Positions 1 to 9,087 of a stretch of DNA of 64,000 bases are shown piece after piece. Source of the DNA: JAPWJZ01 sp964575605 (GTDB lineage Bacteria; Pseudomonadota; Alphaproteobacteria; Micavibrionales; UBA2020); NCBI GenBank assembly GCA_964575605.1, contig CAZNRN010000001.1, forward strand, positions 152,753 to 216,752, read 5' to 3'. The stretch's first letter is position 1. Every line of letters begins with the position of its first letter. Under the pieces are notes generated by a model. It was not told the DNA's origin and ran no database searches. It worked only from the letters and a program-made list of their open reading frames with translations. A program made the position numbers and the translations under genes.

Positions 1-192
1 GAAGAAGCGGGCGAGGCGGTGAAGCTGCTGATCGAAAAAGGCGCCAACCTGCGCGCGAAAGATGCGCATGGTGTTTCCGCGCTTGGTTATGCGCGCGCCA
101 AAAAGAACGATTACCTTGTCCAGCTGCTTGAAGAAGCGCTGGCGAAAGAAGACATGCCGCGCCCCAAGAAAGGCCGGGAGTTCGACCTTTGA
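1..192 (+). CDS. Ankyrin-repeat protein, C-terminal fragment
   Basis: Frame 1 is open from the window edge and ends in TGA at 190-192, so only the last 63 residues are visible. They include one recognisable ankyrin unit (VKLLIEKGANLRAKDAHG, then SALGYARAKK) and a Lys/Pro-rich tail ending PRPKKGREFDL. The next ankyrin gene begins on a TTG that overlaps this stop (TTGA), which implies translational coupling. Ankyrin repeats mediate protein-protein contacts; the partner is unknown. Confidence 0.8.
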   Translation, partial: EEAGEAVKLLIEKGANLRAKDAHGVSALGYARAKKNDYLVQLLEEALAKEDMPRPKKGREFDL

Positions 193-1082
193 TCAGGGAA
201 CTGATCACGGCGATCAATGCGCGCGACCTGCCGCGCGTGCAAAACCTTCTCGGCCAGGGCGCGGACCCGGCGGAAACTTATCACAGCCGCAACGCCTATC
301 ACGCCGCCGCAACCTCGACACCCGACATCATGACGGCGCTGCTGGCGCATGAAAACCGCGCCGGCGTTTTCGCCTTTTGCATCGAGGGCAAGGAGGAGGC
401 CGACCCGCTGCGCCTTGCCATCGGCGCGGGTGATGTCGGGATGACGCGGCTGCTGCTGGATCACGGCGTGGGCGTGAACAACCGCAACGGCGACGGCGAA
501 ACGCCGCTCCACTACGCCATCGCCCACCGCAAAAGCCGCGCCGAAGAACTGCCCGTGCTGCGCCTGCTGCTCGGCCACGGCGCTGATGTCGACGCCAAGG
601 CCGCCAACTACTGGGATGAAACGCCGCTGTTTGCCGCCGTGCGCGGCAGTTATACCGAGGCGGTGAAACTGCTGCTCGACAACGGCGCGGATGCGACGCG
701 CGTGAATACGCAGGGCGACAGCCTGCTGCACCTGAACGCGAATACCTGGGACGCGGACATCACCGCCATGCTGCTGGCGGCGGGCGCGAAGCCCGAATCG
801 CGCGACCGTCAGGGGCGCATGCCGCTGCATATCGCAGCCCACCACAACAAACTGGATGTCGTGAAGGCCCTGCTCGAGTCGGGCGCCGACCCCTATGCCA
901 GGGACGCGAAAGGCCGCATCCCCTCCGACCTCTGCCAGGCCGATTTCCAGAAGAACACACGCCGCGAGCTGCTCTATAAAGAAATGGAGTTGGCGGCGAT
1001 CGAGACCTACGGCCCGCACGATAAATACGTAAAACGAAAGCCGAATAATCGCCCTTCACCCGGCAAATCTTTTCGGCGATAA
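189..1082 (+). CDS. Ankyrin-repeat protein (297 aa)
   Basis: It has about seven ankyrin units, with canonical segments such as GETPLHYAIAHRK near residues 100-112, DETPLFAAVRGSYTEAVKLL near 147-166 and GRMPLHIAAHHNKLDVVKAL near 210-229. No signal peptide or membrane segment is visible, so it should be cytosolic unless exported by a specialised system. The TTG start overlaps the stop of the upstream ankyrin gene, and the next gene follows after 36 bp. The C-terminus is basic and proline-containing (RKPNNRPSPGKSFRR), a tail style repeated across this locus. The function is scaffold- or effector-like by family only; no target can be named. Confidence 0.82.
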   Translation: MIRELITAINARDLPRVQNLLGQGADPAETYHSRNAYHAAATSTPDIMTALLAHENRAGVFAFCIEGKEEADPLRLAIGAGDVGMTRLLLDHGVGVNNRNGDGETPLHYAIAHRKSRAEELPVLRLLLGHGADVDAKAANYWDETPLFAAVRGSYTEAVKLLLDNGADATRVNTQGDSLLHLNANTWDADITAMLLAAGAKPESRDRQGRMPLHIAAHHNKLDVVKALLESGADPYARDAKGRIPSDLCQADFQKNTRRELLYKEMELAAIETYGPHDKYVKRKPNNRPSPGKSFRR

Positions 1083-1118
1083 TCCACCATAACATTTCTC
1101 TGAATAAGGAAAACGCCC

Positions 1119-2189
1119 GTGCCGGGTGCTAACGACTATTATAATAACGGCCTGCCGAGCAAGCCTGACGCCGCGTTTGTGAACCAGCCGCGCGACCAGG
1201 ACGGCAATACGTACCTGCACGAGCTCTGCCGCCGCGACGCGCCGCTCGAACTTATCATCGCCGCGGTGAAGGAACTGAAGGCCGATATCAACGTGCTGAA
1301 TAAAAAAGGCCTGCCGCCCCTGGCCGTCGCCATCCAGAGCGCGCGGCCGGAAACCGTGGCGCTGCTGCTCGACCTGGGCGCATCGATGTGCATCGATATC
1401 GCACCTAAAACGAACCCTGATCTGAAATTCAACGCCGTCTTCCTCGCCGCCGAAACGGGGCGCGCTGGCGCGCTGGATACCATCCTCGCGCATGGCGGCG
1501 GGCTTTACCTGAACACCACGGGCGTGACCAAGGAAGGCTATGACAGCAAGCTCCTCGCGCTCCATGCCGCGGTCAAGAATTTCCACACCGATTTGATCGC
1601 GCCGCTGATCAAGGCGGGCGCGCTGGTGAACGAGACCACGGGCTACGACAATTCCACGCCGCTCGCCTATGCGATTTTGAACAATAACGACAGCGCGGTG
1701 AAGAAACTGGTGGACGCGGGCGCGGGCCTTGAAACGCCGGCATCCGACGGCCGCACGCCGCTGCACCTTGCCGCCGCAAACCGCGTCGGCCGCACGGTAT
1801 TGAAACTGCTGGAACTGGGCGCCGAGCCCGATGCGAAAGACGCGCGCGGCATGACCGCGCTGATGTATGCGGCGCAGGGCGGCGATTATGCATCCTGCGA
1901 TTACCTGCTGAAAGCGGGGGCGGATGCGAATGCGCGCGATGCCGAGGGCAAGACCGCCCTGATGTTCGCCGCGCAAAAAGGCGACAGCAATATCGCCCGC
2001 CTGCTGGTCAAGGGCGGCGCCGACCCGCTGCTGGCCGACAGCTTCAACCGCACCGCCATGAAACACGCCGAGCAGAATTACGGCCACAACGGCGCACGCT
2101 GGGTGATTGAAGAGGCCGAAAACACGGCGCTGCATAAACGCTTCGAGAAAGCGTATGACGACGCAACCAGGAAAAAACCGGGTATCTGA
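1119..2189 (+). CDS. Ankyrin-repeat protein (356 aa)
   Basis: Ankyrin units fill nearly the whole chain, for example GRTPLHLAAANRVGRTVLKL and GMTALMYAAQGGDYASCDYL in the second half. The GTG at 1119 is chosen because AAGGA lies 8 bases upstream, and the sequence starts PGANDYYNNGLPSKPDAAFV. The stop overlaps the ATG of the next ankyrin gene (TGATG at 2187-2191), so the two are translationally coupled. It ends in the short basic tail ATRKKPGI. No signal peptide is visible. It belongs to an operon of at least five ankyrin genes; the molecular target is unknown. Confidence 0.85.
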   Translation: MPGANDYYNNGLPSKPDAAFVNQPRDQDGNTYLHELCRRDAPLELIIAAVKELKADINVLNKKGLPPLAVAIQSARPETVALLLDLGASMCIDIAPKTNPDLKFNAVFLAAETGRAGALDTILAHGGGLYLNTTGVTKEGYDSKLLALHAAVKNFHTDLIAPLIKAGALVNETTGYDNSTPLAYAILNNNDSAVKKLVDAGAGLETPASDGRTPLHLAAANRVGRTVLKLLELGAEPDAKDARGMTALMYAAQGGDYASCDYLLKAGADANARDAEGKTALMFAAQKGDSNIARLLVKGGADPLLADSFNRTAMKHAEQNYGHNGARWVIEEAENTALHKRFEKAYDDATRKKPGI

Positions 2190-3991
2190 TGGCCGCGAAG
2201 AAAAAACCGCAGCATAAAATCAAGAAAACCAAGCGTGGCCTGAAAATCGCCAACGCCAATCATAAAGCGACCCCGGGCGCGGCCGACAAGTTCAACAACA
2301 CCTATATCCGCTACCCCGATAAAATCACCGACGAGCAGGCCGGCCGCACCGTTTTGATCGACGCCATCATCGAAGGCGACCGCGAGAAAATCGCGAAACT
2401 GCTGGAGGCCGGCGCAAACCCCAACAAGGCGACGAAAGACGGAAAGACGCCGCTGCATTACGCGGCGAAGCTGGGGCATACCGATATCTGCGACCTGATC
2501 CTCGACGCGGGCGCGCAGCTGAACCCGCGCGACAAGGAATTGAAAACGCCGCTCTTCGACGCGCTCGCCAGCCCGAACCCCGCGAAAATGGTCGATTTCC
2601 TGCTGGCGGCCGGCCTGTCGGCGGATATCGAGGATTCGCGCGGCCGCGTGCCGCTGCACGACGCCGCAGAAGCGGGCAGCATCGAGAGCATCAAGTCGCT
2701 GGCCGCGAAAACCGGCAACCCCGCGCGCCCCGATAACCGCGGCGTGCAGGCGCTGCACCTTGCGGCCGAGAAAAACACGGTCGGCGCGGTGCAGGCATTG
2801 TTGTTCGAGCGCGTCGGCGTGTTTTCGTCAACGCACGATGGCGACACCGCGCTGCATATCGCGGTCACGCGCAAGGACAGCGACGACGTCGCGCAGTTTT
2901 TGCTGAAGACCGAGGCCGCGCAGCTGGTCAACGCCGTCAACCTCTCCGGCCGCTCGCCGCTGCACCTTGCCGTGCTGCATAAAAAAGAACAGCTGGCGCA
3001 GGACATGATCGGCCATGGCGCCGACGTGAACCTGCCCGACAAGCAGGGCATGACCCCGCTGCACGAAGCCGCCGACACCGTGAACATCAAGATGGCGAAA
3101 CTGCTGATCGCCGCCGGCGCCGACGTGGGCAAGGCGCAGAAAGTCAGCCGCGTCACGCCCCTCATCCTCTCCATCCGCCAGAACAGCAAAGCCCTTGCAG
3201 AAATGCTGCTGGATGCCGGCGCGGACGCGGGTTCGCCCGATGCGGATGGCATCACTCCTTTGATGTCCGCAGCCTCGAAACCGTCATCCGCCATCGCAGG
3301 CCTGCTGCTGGCCGCGGGCGCCAGCACGACAGTGAAAGACCGCCTTGGCCGCAACGTTTTGCAGCACTGCAATTCGATGCTGGATGAAAAAATCGTCAAG
3401 GCCTTTATCGACGGCGGCGCGGATGTCAACAACCGAGACACCTGGCAGCGCGCGCCCCTTATCAACGCCATGCAGGACCATAACCGCACGCTGGTAAAAC
3501 TGCTGCTCGACAACGGCGCCGACCCGAACGTGAAGGACGACCAGGGCGCGTCGCCGCTGCAGATCGCCCTGCAGCACCGGCAGTACGACAACCTCGACCT
3601 GCTGCTGAAAAAAGGCGCCGACCCCAACATCAAGGACCGCTGGAGCGAACAGCCGATGCTGGGCTATGCCTGCGTGCTGGGGCTCGACTCGGCGGTGAAA
3701 AAGCTCATCGACGGCGGCGCCGACCTGAACGCCACCGACCGCGACGGCCGCACCGCGCTGCACCACGCTGTCCTCAACAGCTGGAACAGCGCCGAAGCCG
3801 TCCGCCTGCTGCTGGAGGCCGGCGCCGACCCGCTGAAGAAAGACAAGCAAGGCTGGACCCCCCTCGACATCGCCTTCGGGCAGGACAAGGCCACGCCGCT
3901 GAAACTCATCCGCGACAAACTGAAAAAAGACGGCATCACCGCGAACCCGAAACGGTATAACCCCTGGGGCGGTAATCCCGGGTTCATGTAA
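2189..3991 (+). CDS. Large ankyrin-repeat protein (600 aa)
   Basis: The first ~45 residues are Lys-rich and non-ankyrin (AAKKKPQHKIKKTKRGLKIA). About 15 ankyrin repeats follow, including GKTPLHYAAKLGHTDICDLI, GMTPLHEAADTVNIKMAKLL and GRTALHHAVLNSWNSAEAV near the end. The ATG overlaps the TGA of the preceding gene. The C-terminal tail (NPKRYNPWGGNPGFM) is not ankyrin. The basic N-terminus could bind nucleic acid or acidic surfaces (inference). It is the last gene of the tight 5' operon; the following 210 bp hold no obvious gene. Confidence 0.87.
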   Translation: MAAKKKPQHKIKKTKRGLKIANANHKATPGAADKFNNTYIRYPDKITDEQAGRTVLIDAIIEGDREKIAKLLEAGANPNKATKDGKTPLHYAAKLGHTDICDLILDAGAQLNPRDKELKTPLFDALASPNPAKMVDFLLAAGLSADIEDSRGRVPLHDAAEAGSIESIKSLAAKTGNPARPDNRGVQALHLAAEKNTVGAVQALLFERVGVFSSTHDGDTALHIAVTRKDSDDVAQFLLKTEAAQLVNAVNLSGRSPLHLAVLHKKEQLAQDMIGHGADVNLPDKQGMTPLHEAADTVNIKMAKLLIAAGADVGKAQKVSRVTPLILSIRQNSKALAEMLLDAGADAGSPDADGITPLMSAASKPSSAIAGLLLAAGASTTVKDRLGRNVLQHCNSMLDEKIVKAFIDGGADVNNRDTWQRAPLINAMQDHNRTLVKLLLDNGADPNVKDDQGASPLQIALQHRQYDNLDLLLKKGADPNIKDRWSEQPMLGYACVLGLDSAVKKLIDGGADLNATDRDGRTALHHAVLNSWNSAEAVRLLLEAGADPLKKDKQGWTPLDIAFGQDKATPLKLIRDKLKKDGITANPKRYNPWGGNPGFM

Positions 3992-4201
3992 CTTCGGGTT
4001 TGGATTCGAATCCTTCTCTCCATTAAGTAGCCGCACATCGACTCTGGAAACACTGTCGCAGCGCACAAAAATTTTCTTTCGTGGACGCAGTTTCATAACC
4101 CGCCAGCACGCGTAATTTCTGCCCATTTCCATTGACGCCGCCGCAACTATATGTGAAAAATTTAAGGCTCCGGATTTTGAAATTTCAAGGAGAGACCGAA
4201 G

Positions 4202-4384
4202 GTGGGACAAGAATCCCTTTGCGCCGTTTTCAACAAGGACCGTGCCCGCGCCGAAGCCAGCGCAGCGGCGGCGGTCGCGGTGGCCGCGGTCATGGCCGTA
4301 CTGGACGGGGGGAACCCCTCCGGATACAAGGGCCTCAAGGGTGTGCCGGCGTTTGATGGCAACTTCCTAACAGAAACGGGTTAA
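4202..4384 (+). CDS. Small Ala-rich hypothetical protein (60 aa)
   Basis: The GTG start has AAGGAG nine bases upstream, and the ORF stops 3 bp before the ATG of the next ankyrin gene. The middle is an Ala-rich helix (AEASAAAAVAVAAVMAVL) that could insert in a membrane or be a leader-type helix, followed by a Gly/Pro-rich end. I recognise no family. Good ribosome-site spacing and coupling to the next gene support translation, but a 60-codon ORF in GC-rich DNA may be chance. Confidence 0.4.
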   Translation: MGQESLCAVFNKDRARAEASAAAAVAVAAVMAVLDGGNPSGYKGLKGVPAFDGNFLTETG

Positions 4385-4387
4385 GCG

Positions 4388-6685
4388 ATGTTCGGCTATC
4401 CTTTCAACGGCGCGGCGCGCCGCGCGGGCTCGGGCGTGAATGCGCCTTTGGATAAATCGGGCCGCACCGCCCTGCACCTTGCCGTCGAAAAAAACGATAT
4501 CGCCGAAATTGAAAAACTCGCGCGCGTCGGCGCGAACCCCAACCAGCCCGACAACAACGGGCAGGGCGCAATTTTCGAAGCCATCGCCCGCAAGCGCCCG
4601 CACATCATCGAACTGCTGGTCGAAAAAGGTGCGAAGCTGGACTGCACCGACGACAAGCGCCGTACGCCGCTCGACTGGGCGCTTGAACAAAAATGCGACC
4701 TTGAAACCGTGGCGCTGCTGGTGCGCCTTGGCGCGCCGCTGGAGGACAACCAGAAACGCACGCCGCTGCATGCCGCGGCCGACCTGAACCGCGCAGACGT
4801 GGTGGAATTCTTCGCGCGCGCAGGCTTCAACATTAACGCCCAGGATAATTCAGGCCGCGCGCCGATCCACAATGCCGTCGCGGCGAAATCGCTCGACGTT
4901 ATCACGAAGCTCATCGAGCTGGGCGCGGATGCGCAGCGCCGCGACAACGATATCCGCACGCCCTTGCACCTGGCGGCCGCTGTCGGTTACGACGAGGGCG
5001 CGGATGCGCTGCTGGCGCTGCCCGAAGTTGCGCGCAGCGTGAACAACCACCGCACATATTCGGTCGGGTTTACGCCATTAATGGAGGCGGTGAACGCCAA
5101 CAAGCCCTCTGTCGCCGCCAAGATCGCGGCGGTCGGCGGCGACGTGAACCAGACCGACAACCAGAACCGCAATAGTTTATATATCGCGGTCGAACAGGGC
5201 AGCGTCGATTGCACACGGCTGCTGCTGAACCTTGGCGCGGATGCGTCGAAGAGCACCGGCGCGGGCTATAACAAGACGCCCATGGTGCAGATGATCAACA
5301 CCAAAAATTACCGCGAAACCCTGATGCTGCTCTATCAGGCGGGTTTCGACCTTGATGCGAAGGACAGCACCGGCGCGACCGCGCTTCACAAGGCCTGCGA
5401 GGGGCAGGACGCGCTGAAGATCAAGGCGCTGCTCGACCTTGGCGCGGATGCGAATACGGTTAACGGCTATGGCCGCCGCCCGCTGGATGTGGTGCTGGAG
5501 CATTACACCTATTCCTACAACGAACAGCTGGAAATCGTGACAACGCTGCTGGACCGCGGCGCGTCGCCCAACCTGTCGCCCAATCCGGCAATCCAGCAAG
5601 CGCCGCTGCATCTGGCCGCGCGCAACGGCAACATGAAATCGCTACAGGCCTTTGTCGCCCGGGGTGCTACCGTCGACCAGCCGGACCGCTCGCGCGATGC
5701 CGTGACGCCCTTTATGGCGGCGGCAGACAACGGCCGCGACGATGCCGCGCACTTCCTGCTGAAATCCGGCGCGGATGCGCACCGCACCGATTTGCAGGGG
5801 CGCAACGGCTTGCACTACGCGGCCGCCGGCGGGGCGAACAAGCTGCTGGCGACGCTGCTGGCCGACCCCGCCGCGAATGTCGAACTGGCCGATAACGCCG
5901 GCATGACGCCGCTGCACCACGCCGCCAAGCGCGACAAGAAGGACGCCGTCGCCACGCTGCTGAAGGCAGGCGCCGACCCGCTGGCGAAAGACAAGAACGG
6001 CTCCACGCCGCTGCACCTTGCCGTGGAGCATACCTACAACACCGACGTGATCGAGGCTTTAGCCAAGAACGCCACAAAAATGGACTGGAACGCCAGGGAC
6101 AACAACGGCGATGCGCCCTTGCATGTCGCCGTGCGCAACAACCAGAATATTTCCATCGAAAAACTGGTGCAGGTGGGCGCTGACCCCGTTGCCCAGGGCC
6201 AGCACGGCATGATCCCCGCGCAACTTGCGCTCCTTTCCGGCAACGACTGGGGTGCAGGCATCCTGCTCGACGCCATGAAGAAAAACGGCACCAGCCCCGA
6301 TGTCCACCGCGACAAGAACGGCTGGGCGCTGATGCATTACGCCGCGACGCGCGGCGGGCACGAACACCTGCGCAAGCTGGTGGAAATGGCGGGCGACGTG
6401 AATATCGCCTCCCATTCCGGCGATACGCCGCTGCATATCGCCGCGCGCACGGGGCAGCTGGACGGCGCATCCTACCTTGTTTCCATGGGCGCGAAGGTCG
6501 ATGCCGCGAATGCCGCTGGTGAAACGCCTTTCGACATCGCCGTGAAAATGCAGCGCCGCGAAATCGCGATGATGCTGGCGGGCGAACTGCAAAAAATCGC
6601 CGCAAACCAAAACCAACCGCAGCAAAAAGACGACGGCCCCCCGGAAGAGCCGAAAGCGCCGCGCATCAAGCCGCCCGCACCATGA
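4388..6685 (+). CDS. Very large ankyrin-repeat protein (765 aa)
   Basis: Some 20 ankyrin units cover residues ~15-735. Typical ones are GRTALHLAVEKNDIAEIEKL at the start, GMTPLHHAAKRDKKDAVATL in the middle and GDTPLHIAARTGQLDGASYL near the end. The last ~30 residues are a Gln/Pro/Lys-rich tail (QPQQKDDGPPEEPKAPRIKP). The stop overlaps the start of the downstream secreted protein (ATGA at 6682-6685), so the two are co-translated. No export signal is visible. It is the largest ankyrin protein in the window; solenoids of this size usually serve as scaffolds or host-interaction proteins (family knowledge), and the target is unknown. Confidence 0.88.
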   Translation: MFGYPFNGAARRAGSGVNAPLDKSGRTALHLAVEKNDIAEIEKLARVGANPNQPDNNGQGAIFEAIARKRPHIIELLVEKGAKLDCTDDKRRTPLDWALEQKCDLETVALLVRLGAPLEDNQKRTPLHAAADLNRADVVEFFARAGFNINAQDNSGRAPIHNAVAAKSLDVITKLIELGADAQRRDNDIRTPLHLAAAVGYDEGADALLALPEVARSVNNHRTYSVGFTPLMEAVNANKPSVAAKIAAVGGDVNQTDNQNRNSLYIAVEQGSVDCTRLLLNLGADASKSTGAGYNKTPMVQMINTKNYRETLMLLYQAGFDLDAKDSTGATALHKACEGQDALKIKALLDLGADANTVNGYGRRPLDVVLEHYTYSYNEQLEIVTTLLDRGASPNLSPNPAIQQAPLHLAARNGNMKSLQAFVARGATVDQPDRSRDAVTPFMAAADNGRDDAAHFLLKSGADAHRTDLQGRNGLHYAAAGGANKLLATLLADPAANVELADNAGMTPLHHAAKRDKKDAVATLLKAGADPLAKDKNGSTPLHLAVEHTYNTDVIEALAKNATKMDWNARDNNGDAPLHVAVRNNQNISIEKLVQVGADPVAQGQHGMIPAQLALLSGNDWGAGILLDAMKKNGTSPDVHRDKNGWALMHYAATRGGHEHLRKLVEMAGDVNIASHSGDTPLHIAARTGQLDGASYLVSMGAKVDAANAAGETPFDIAVKMQRREIAMMLAGELQKIAANQNQPQQKDDGPPEEPKAPRIKPPAP

Positions 6686-7497
6686 GAATTACCGCACTTA
6701 TTTTTGCGCTATTGCTGCCCGCAACCGCCTTCGCCGCCGAGTCGTCGAAGCCGCCGATGGTGCAGAATGCCGTCACGCCGCAAAACGGCTATGTCTTCCA
6801 GCAAAACACCGGGCCGGAAGGCGGCGGACGCTGGACCCGCACCGCGCCGCATCCGGCAGCCCTGCAGAATTACGCCGGAAGCGCTGGCCAGGGCTATGCA
6901 GACCCCGCGCAGGTCACACAGGCGCCGCCCGCCGATATCAACGCCGACGCGCCCGAGGTTTCCGAACCTGTCGCGGCCGCGCCTGCCACGCCAGCACCAG
7001 CCCCTGCTCCCGCACCTGTTTATCGCGACCCGAACCCTCCGGTTCAATCGACCGGCGGCGGCAGCTGGAGCCTGCCGCAGGCGGAACTTGACGCCATGGC
7101 TGGCCGTCCCGTTCAAAATGCCCCCGCGCAGGCGCAGCAGCAACTGCCGCCGCAAAACGGCATGCAGATGCAAAGCTTCACCGTCACCTCGGTCGAAAAA
7201 TGCCTGTCGCAGCTGCCGCCCGCCGAAGCCGCCGAAATCCGCGCGCGCTACGTGAAGCCCTACGAAGAATGCAACAACCGCGTGATGTCGAATACCCGCG
7301 CGCAGAAAACCATCGAGGCCGGAAAACAGCAAGAAGCGCTGACCCCCGAAACGCCCCGCAACTATATCCGCGTCGCCGTGCCGCAGGGCGGTGCGACCAC
7401 CGCGCCTTCGGACACTAATACCTCAGACAAAAGGGAATCTTCGGGGAAAAGCTATATCGATATCAGCGGCAGCGCCAAACCTGCCCTCAATCCCTGA
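6682..7497 (+). CDS. Secreted Pro/Ala/Gln-rich protein (271 aa)
   Basis: An N-terminal signal peptide (MRITALIFALLLPATAFA, cleavage after AFA) predicts export to the periplasm or beyond. Residues ~75-165 are a low-complexity Pro/Ala/Gln linker. Near residue 170 a small Cys-containing segment appears (VEKCLSQLPPAEAAEIRARY ... EECNNRVM), followed by a disordered Lys/Ser-rich end. The ATG overlaps the stop of the 765-residue ankyrin gene. The next gene has the same architecture, so the two look like divergent paralogues. I recognise no family. Confidence 0.75.
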   Translation: MRITALIFALLLPATAFAAESSKPPMVQNAVTPQNGYVFQQNTGPEGGGRWTRTAPHPAALQNYAGSAGQGYADPAQVTQAPPADINADAPEVSEPVAAAPATPAPAPAPAPVYRDPNPPVQSTGGGSWSLPQAELDAMAGRPVQNAPAQAQQQLPPQNGMQMQSFTVTSVEKCLSQLPPAEAAEIRARYVKPYEECNNRVMSNTRAQKTIEAGKQQEALTPETPRNYIRVAVPQGGATTAPSDTNTSDKRESSGKSYIDISGSAKPALNP

Positions 7498-7596
7498 TTT
7501 TTTCTTAACGCCGGCCTTTAATAATTCGCCATCGTTTCCATGTTAAAATACAGTAGTATGGCTTTTATGGGGCCATGCTTTTAAGGGGTTATCATC

Positions 7597-8316
7597 ATGT
7601 CCAGGTCTGCACTTTCCGCCGTATCCGTTTTCGCGCTCTGCCTTTTTCTGGCGCTGCCCGCCTTCGCGCAGTCCAGCAGTTTCCCGCAGGATCCCGCGGG
7701 GCCGGTCAACGCGGTGGCGCCGGGCGAAGTGATCCGCACCAATATTCCGGCACCGGCGCCCGCACCTGTTGTACCCGTTGATGCAGGCGCGACGCCTGTG
7801 CCGCCGGCCGTGCAACCAACCTCCGCACCCGCCGCGCCCTATGCCGGTTATAGCGGCGGCGCGCCCGCGCCCGTCGCAACGCCCGCTGTACAACCCATTG
7901 CGCCCGCCGGTGCGCCCGCGAACCCCGCGGTCGCTCAACAGCCGCCCGCCCTTCCCGCCGGTGCGCCGCCTGTGGCGGCAGCCGCGCCCGTGGACCCTGC
8001 TGCAACGGCGGTGCCCTCGGCGCCGCCCGTGGCCGACCCCTGTGCCGCCTTCATGGCCAGCAACGCGTCTTACGTGATGTGCCAGGACCGCATCAAGAAA
8101 TACCAGCGCATCCGCGACCAGAAAGCCGCGCGCAACAAATCCTTCGAACCGCCGCCGCCCCCGGCGCCCGCAAAAGCGGCTGAAACGAAACCTGCCGATA
8201 CCGGCAAGACGCCCGTCGGCGCGCCGCCCGCAGGCGCTGGCCTGAACGCCGGCACGCCCGCAACACCCCCTGCCGAAGGCACGAAGGTCGAGGCGACGAC
8301 GTCTGAAAAGAAGTGA
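7597..8316 (+). CDS. Secreted Pro/Ala-rich protein (239 aa), likely paralogue of upstream gene
   Basis: A clear signal peptide (MSRSALSAVSVFALCLFLAL, then PAFA) is followed by ~120 residues of Pro/Ala/Val low complexity. A short two-Cys segment comes next (PCAAFMASNASYVMCQDRIK), then a Lys/Pro-rich tail. AAGGGG lies 13 bp upstream of the ATG. The C-x(n)-Y-x(2)-C-x(2)-R arrangement resembles the Cys segment of the protein encoded just upstream. It probably sits in the periplasm or cell wall; function unknown. The 100-bp gap before it contains TTAAAATA and TAGTAT, possible -10 elements. Confidence 0.72.
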   Translation: MSRSALSAVSVFALCLFLALPAFAQSSSFPQDPAGPVNAVAPGEVIRTNIPAPAPAPVVPVDAGATPVPPAVQPTSAPAAPYAGYSGGAPAPVATPAVQPIAPAGAPANPAVAQQPPALPAGAPPVAAAAPVDPAATAVPSAPPVADPCAAFMASNASYVMCQDRIKKYQRIRDQKAARNKSFEPPPPPAPAKAAETKPADTGKTPVGAPPAGAGLNAGTPATPPAEGTKVEATTSEKK

Positions 8317-8322
8317 GCGGAA

Positions 8323-9087
8323 TTAACGCTTCAGTTTTATCGCATGCATGATGCGCATGTCGTGGTGCGCGCCTTCGGTGAACTGCTTGATATCGTGTTC
8401 TTCGAAGGCATGGCGGATAAGGTCGGCCATTTTGGGGTCTTTGCGCATCTGCGCGATATCGAAGGCCGTCAGCGACATATGCGTTTGTTTAGCGGCGTCG
8501 GCGCCTTCCTTCAGTAAAAATTCGGCCATGTCGTAACTGCCGGTGCGCACCGCCAGGACGAGCGGCGTCATGCCGGAGCCGTCCTGCGCGTTGATATCCG
8601 CGCCTTTTTCAAGCAGCAGGCGGGCGGCGCCGACCGCGTTTTTCTCGGCCGCGTCCATCAGGGGCGTTACGTCTTTCTCGCTGCGTGCGGAAATATCGGC
8701 GCCTTTGTCGAGCAGCGCGGCGGTGACGGATTCAAAGGCGACGGCGAGGTGCAAGACCGTCGCGCCGCGTTTATCCTTCGCCGCAAGGTTGAAATCGCGC
8801 GATAAAAAGACGAGCGCCGCTTTCTCGTGCCCGTTTTTCAGCGCGAGCATCAGGGGCGTGTCGCCGTTTTCGTCATAACCGTTTGCCTCCGCCCCGCGGG
8901 ACAGCAAAAATTCGACCATTTCCGCCTGCCCCTGCTGGGCGGCCAGCGCGAGCGCGGTTTTTTCATCCTTGTCCGACACATGGATGCGCGCGCCCTTGCC
9001 CAAAAATTCCTGCACGCCCGCAAGGTCGCCCTTTTTCGCGGCGATGAGGAAATTGGAGTTCAGGAGCTGGTCGTAGAGGTCAGACAT
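8323..9087 (-). CDS. Ankyrin-repeat protein (254 aa)
   Basis: It has about six ankyrin units, for instance KTALALAAQQGQAEMVEFLL, GDTPLMLALKNGHEKAALVF and GMTPLVLAVRTGSYDMAEFL. The last ~45 residues are less regular and end in the basic HAIKLKR. The gene converges with the secreted-protein gene, only 6 bp apart. A TTGACA-16-TAGTAT promoter lies upstream on the minus strand (9198-9225). No export signal is visible. It forms the left flank of the phage-derived cluster. Confidence 0.87.
   Translation of the reverse strand: MSDLYDQLLNSNFLIAAKKGDLAGVQEFLGKGARIHVSDKDEKTALALAAQQGQAEMVEFLLSRGAEANGYDENGDTPLMLALKNGHEKAALVFLSRDFNLAAKDKRGATVLHLAVAFESVTAALLDKGADISARSEKDVTPLMDAAEKNAVGAARLLLEKGADINAQDGSGMTPLVLAVRTGSYDMAEFLLKEGADAAKQTHMSLTAFDIAQMRKDPKMADLIRHAFEEHDIKQFTEGAHHDMRIMHAIKLKR

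Noticed and set aside
111..1019. Long antisense ORFs opposite the ankyrin genes
   Set aside because: GC-rich repeats keep the reverse frames open. Their translations lack domain signals, while the plus strand gives clean ankyrin repeats.
4002..4013. GGATTCGAATCC followed by CTTCTCTCCA, resembling a tRNA T-arm or 3' end
   Set aside because: It is a simple 12-bp palindrome just after an ankyrin gene. The T-stem pairing fails by one step, and no acceptor or anticodon arm is present upstream, so neither a tRNA gene nor an att site is supported.
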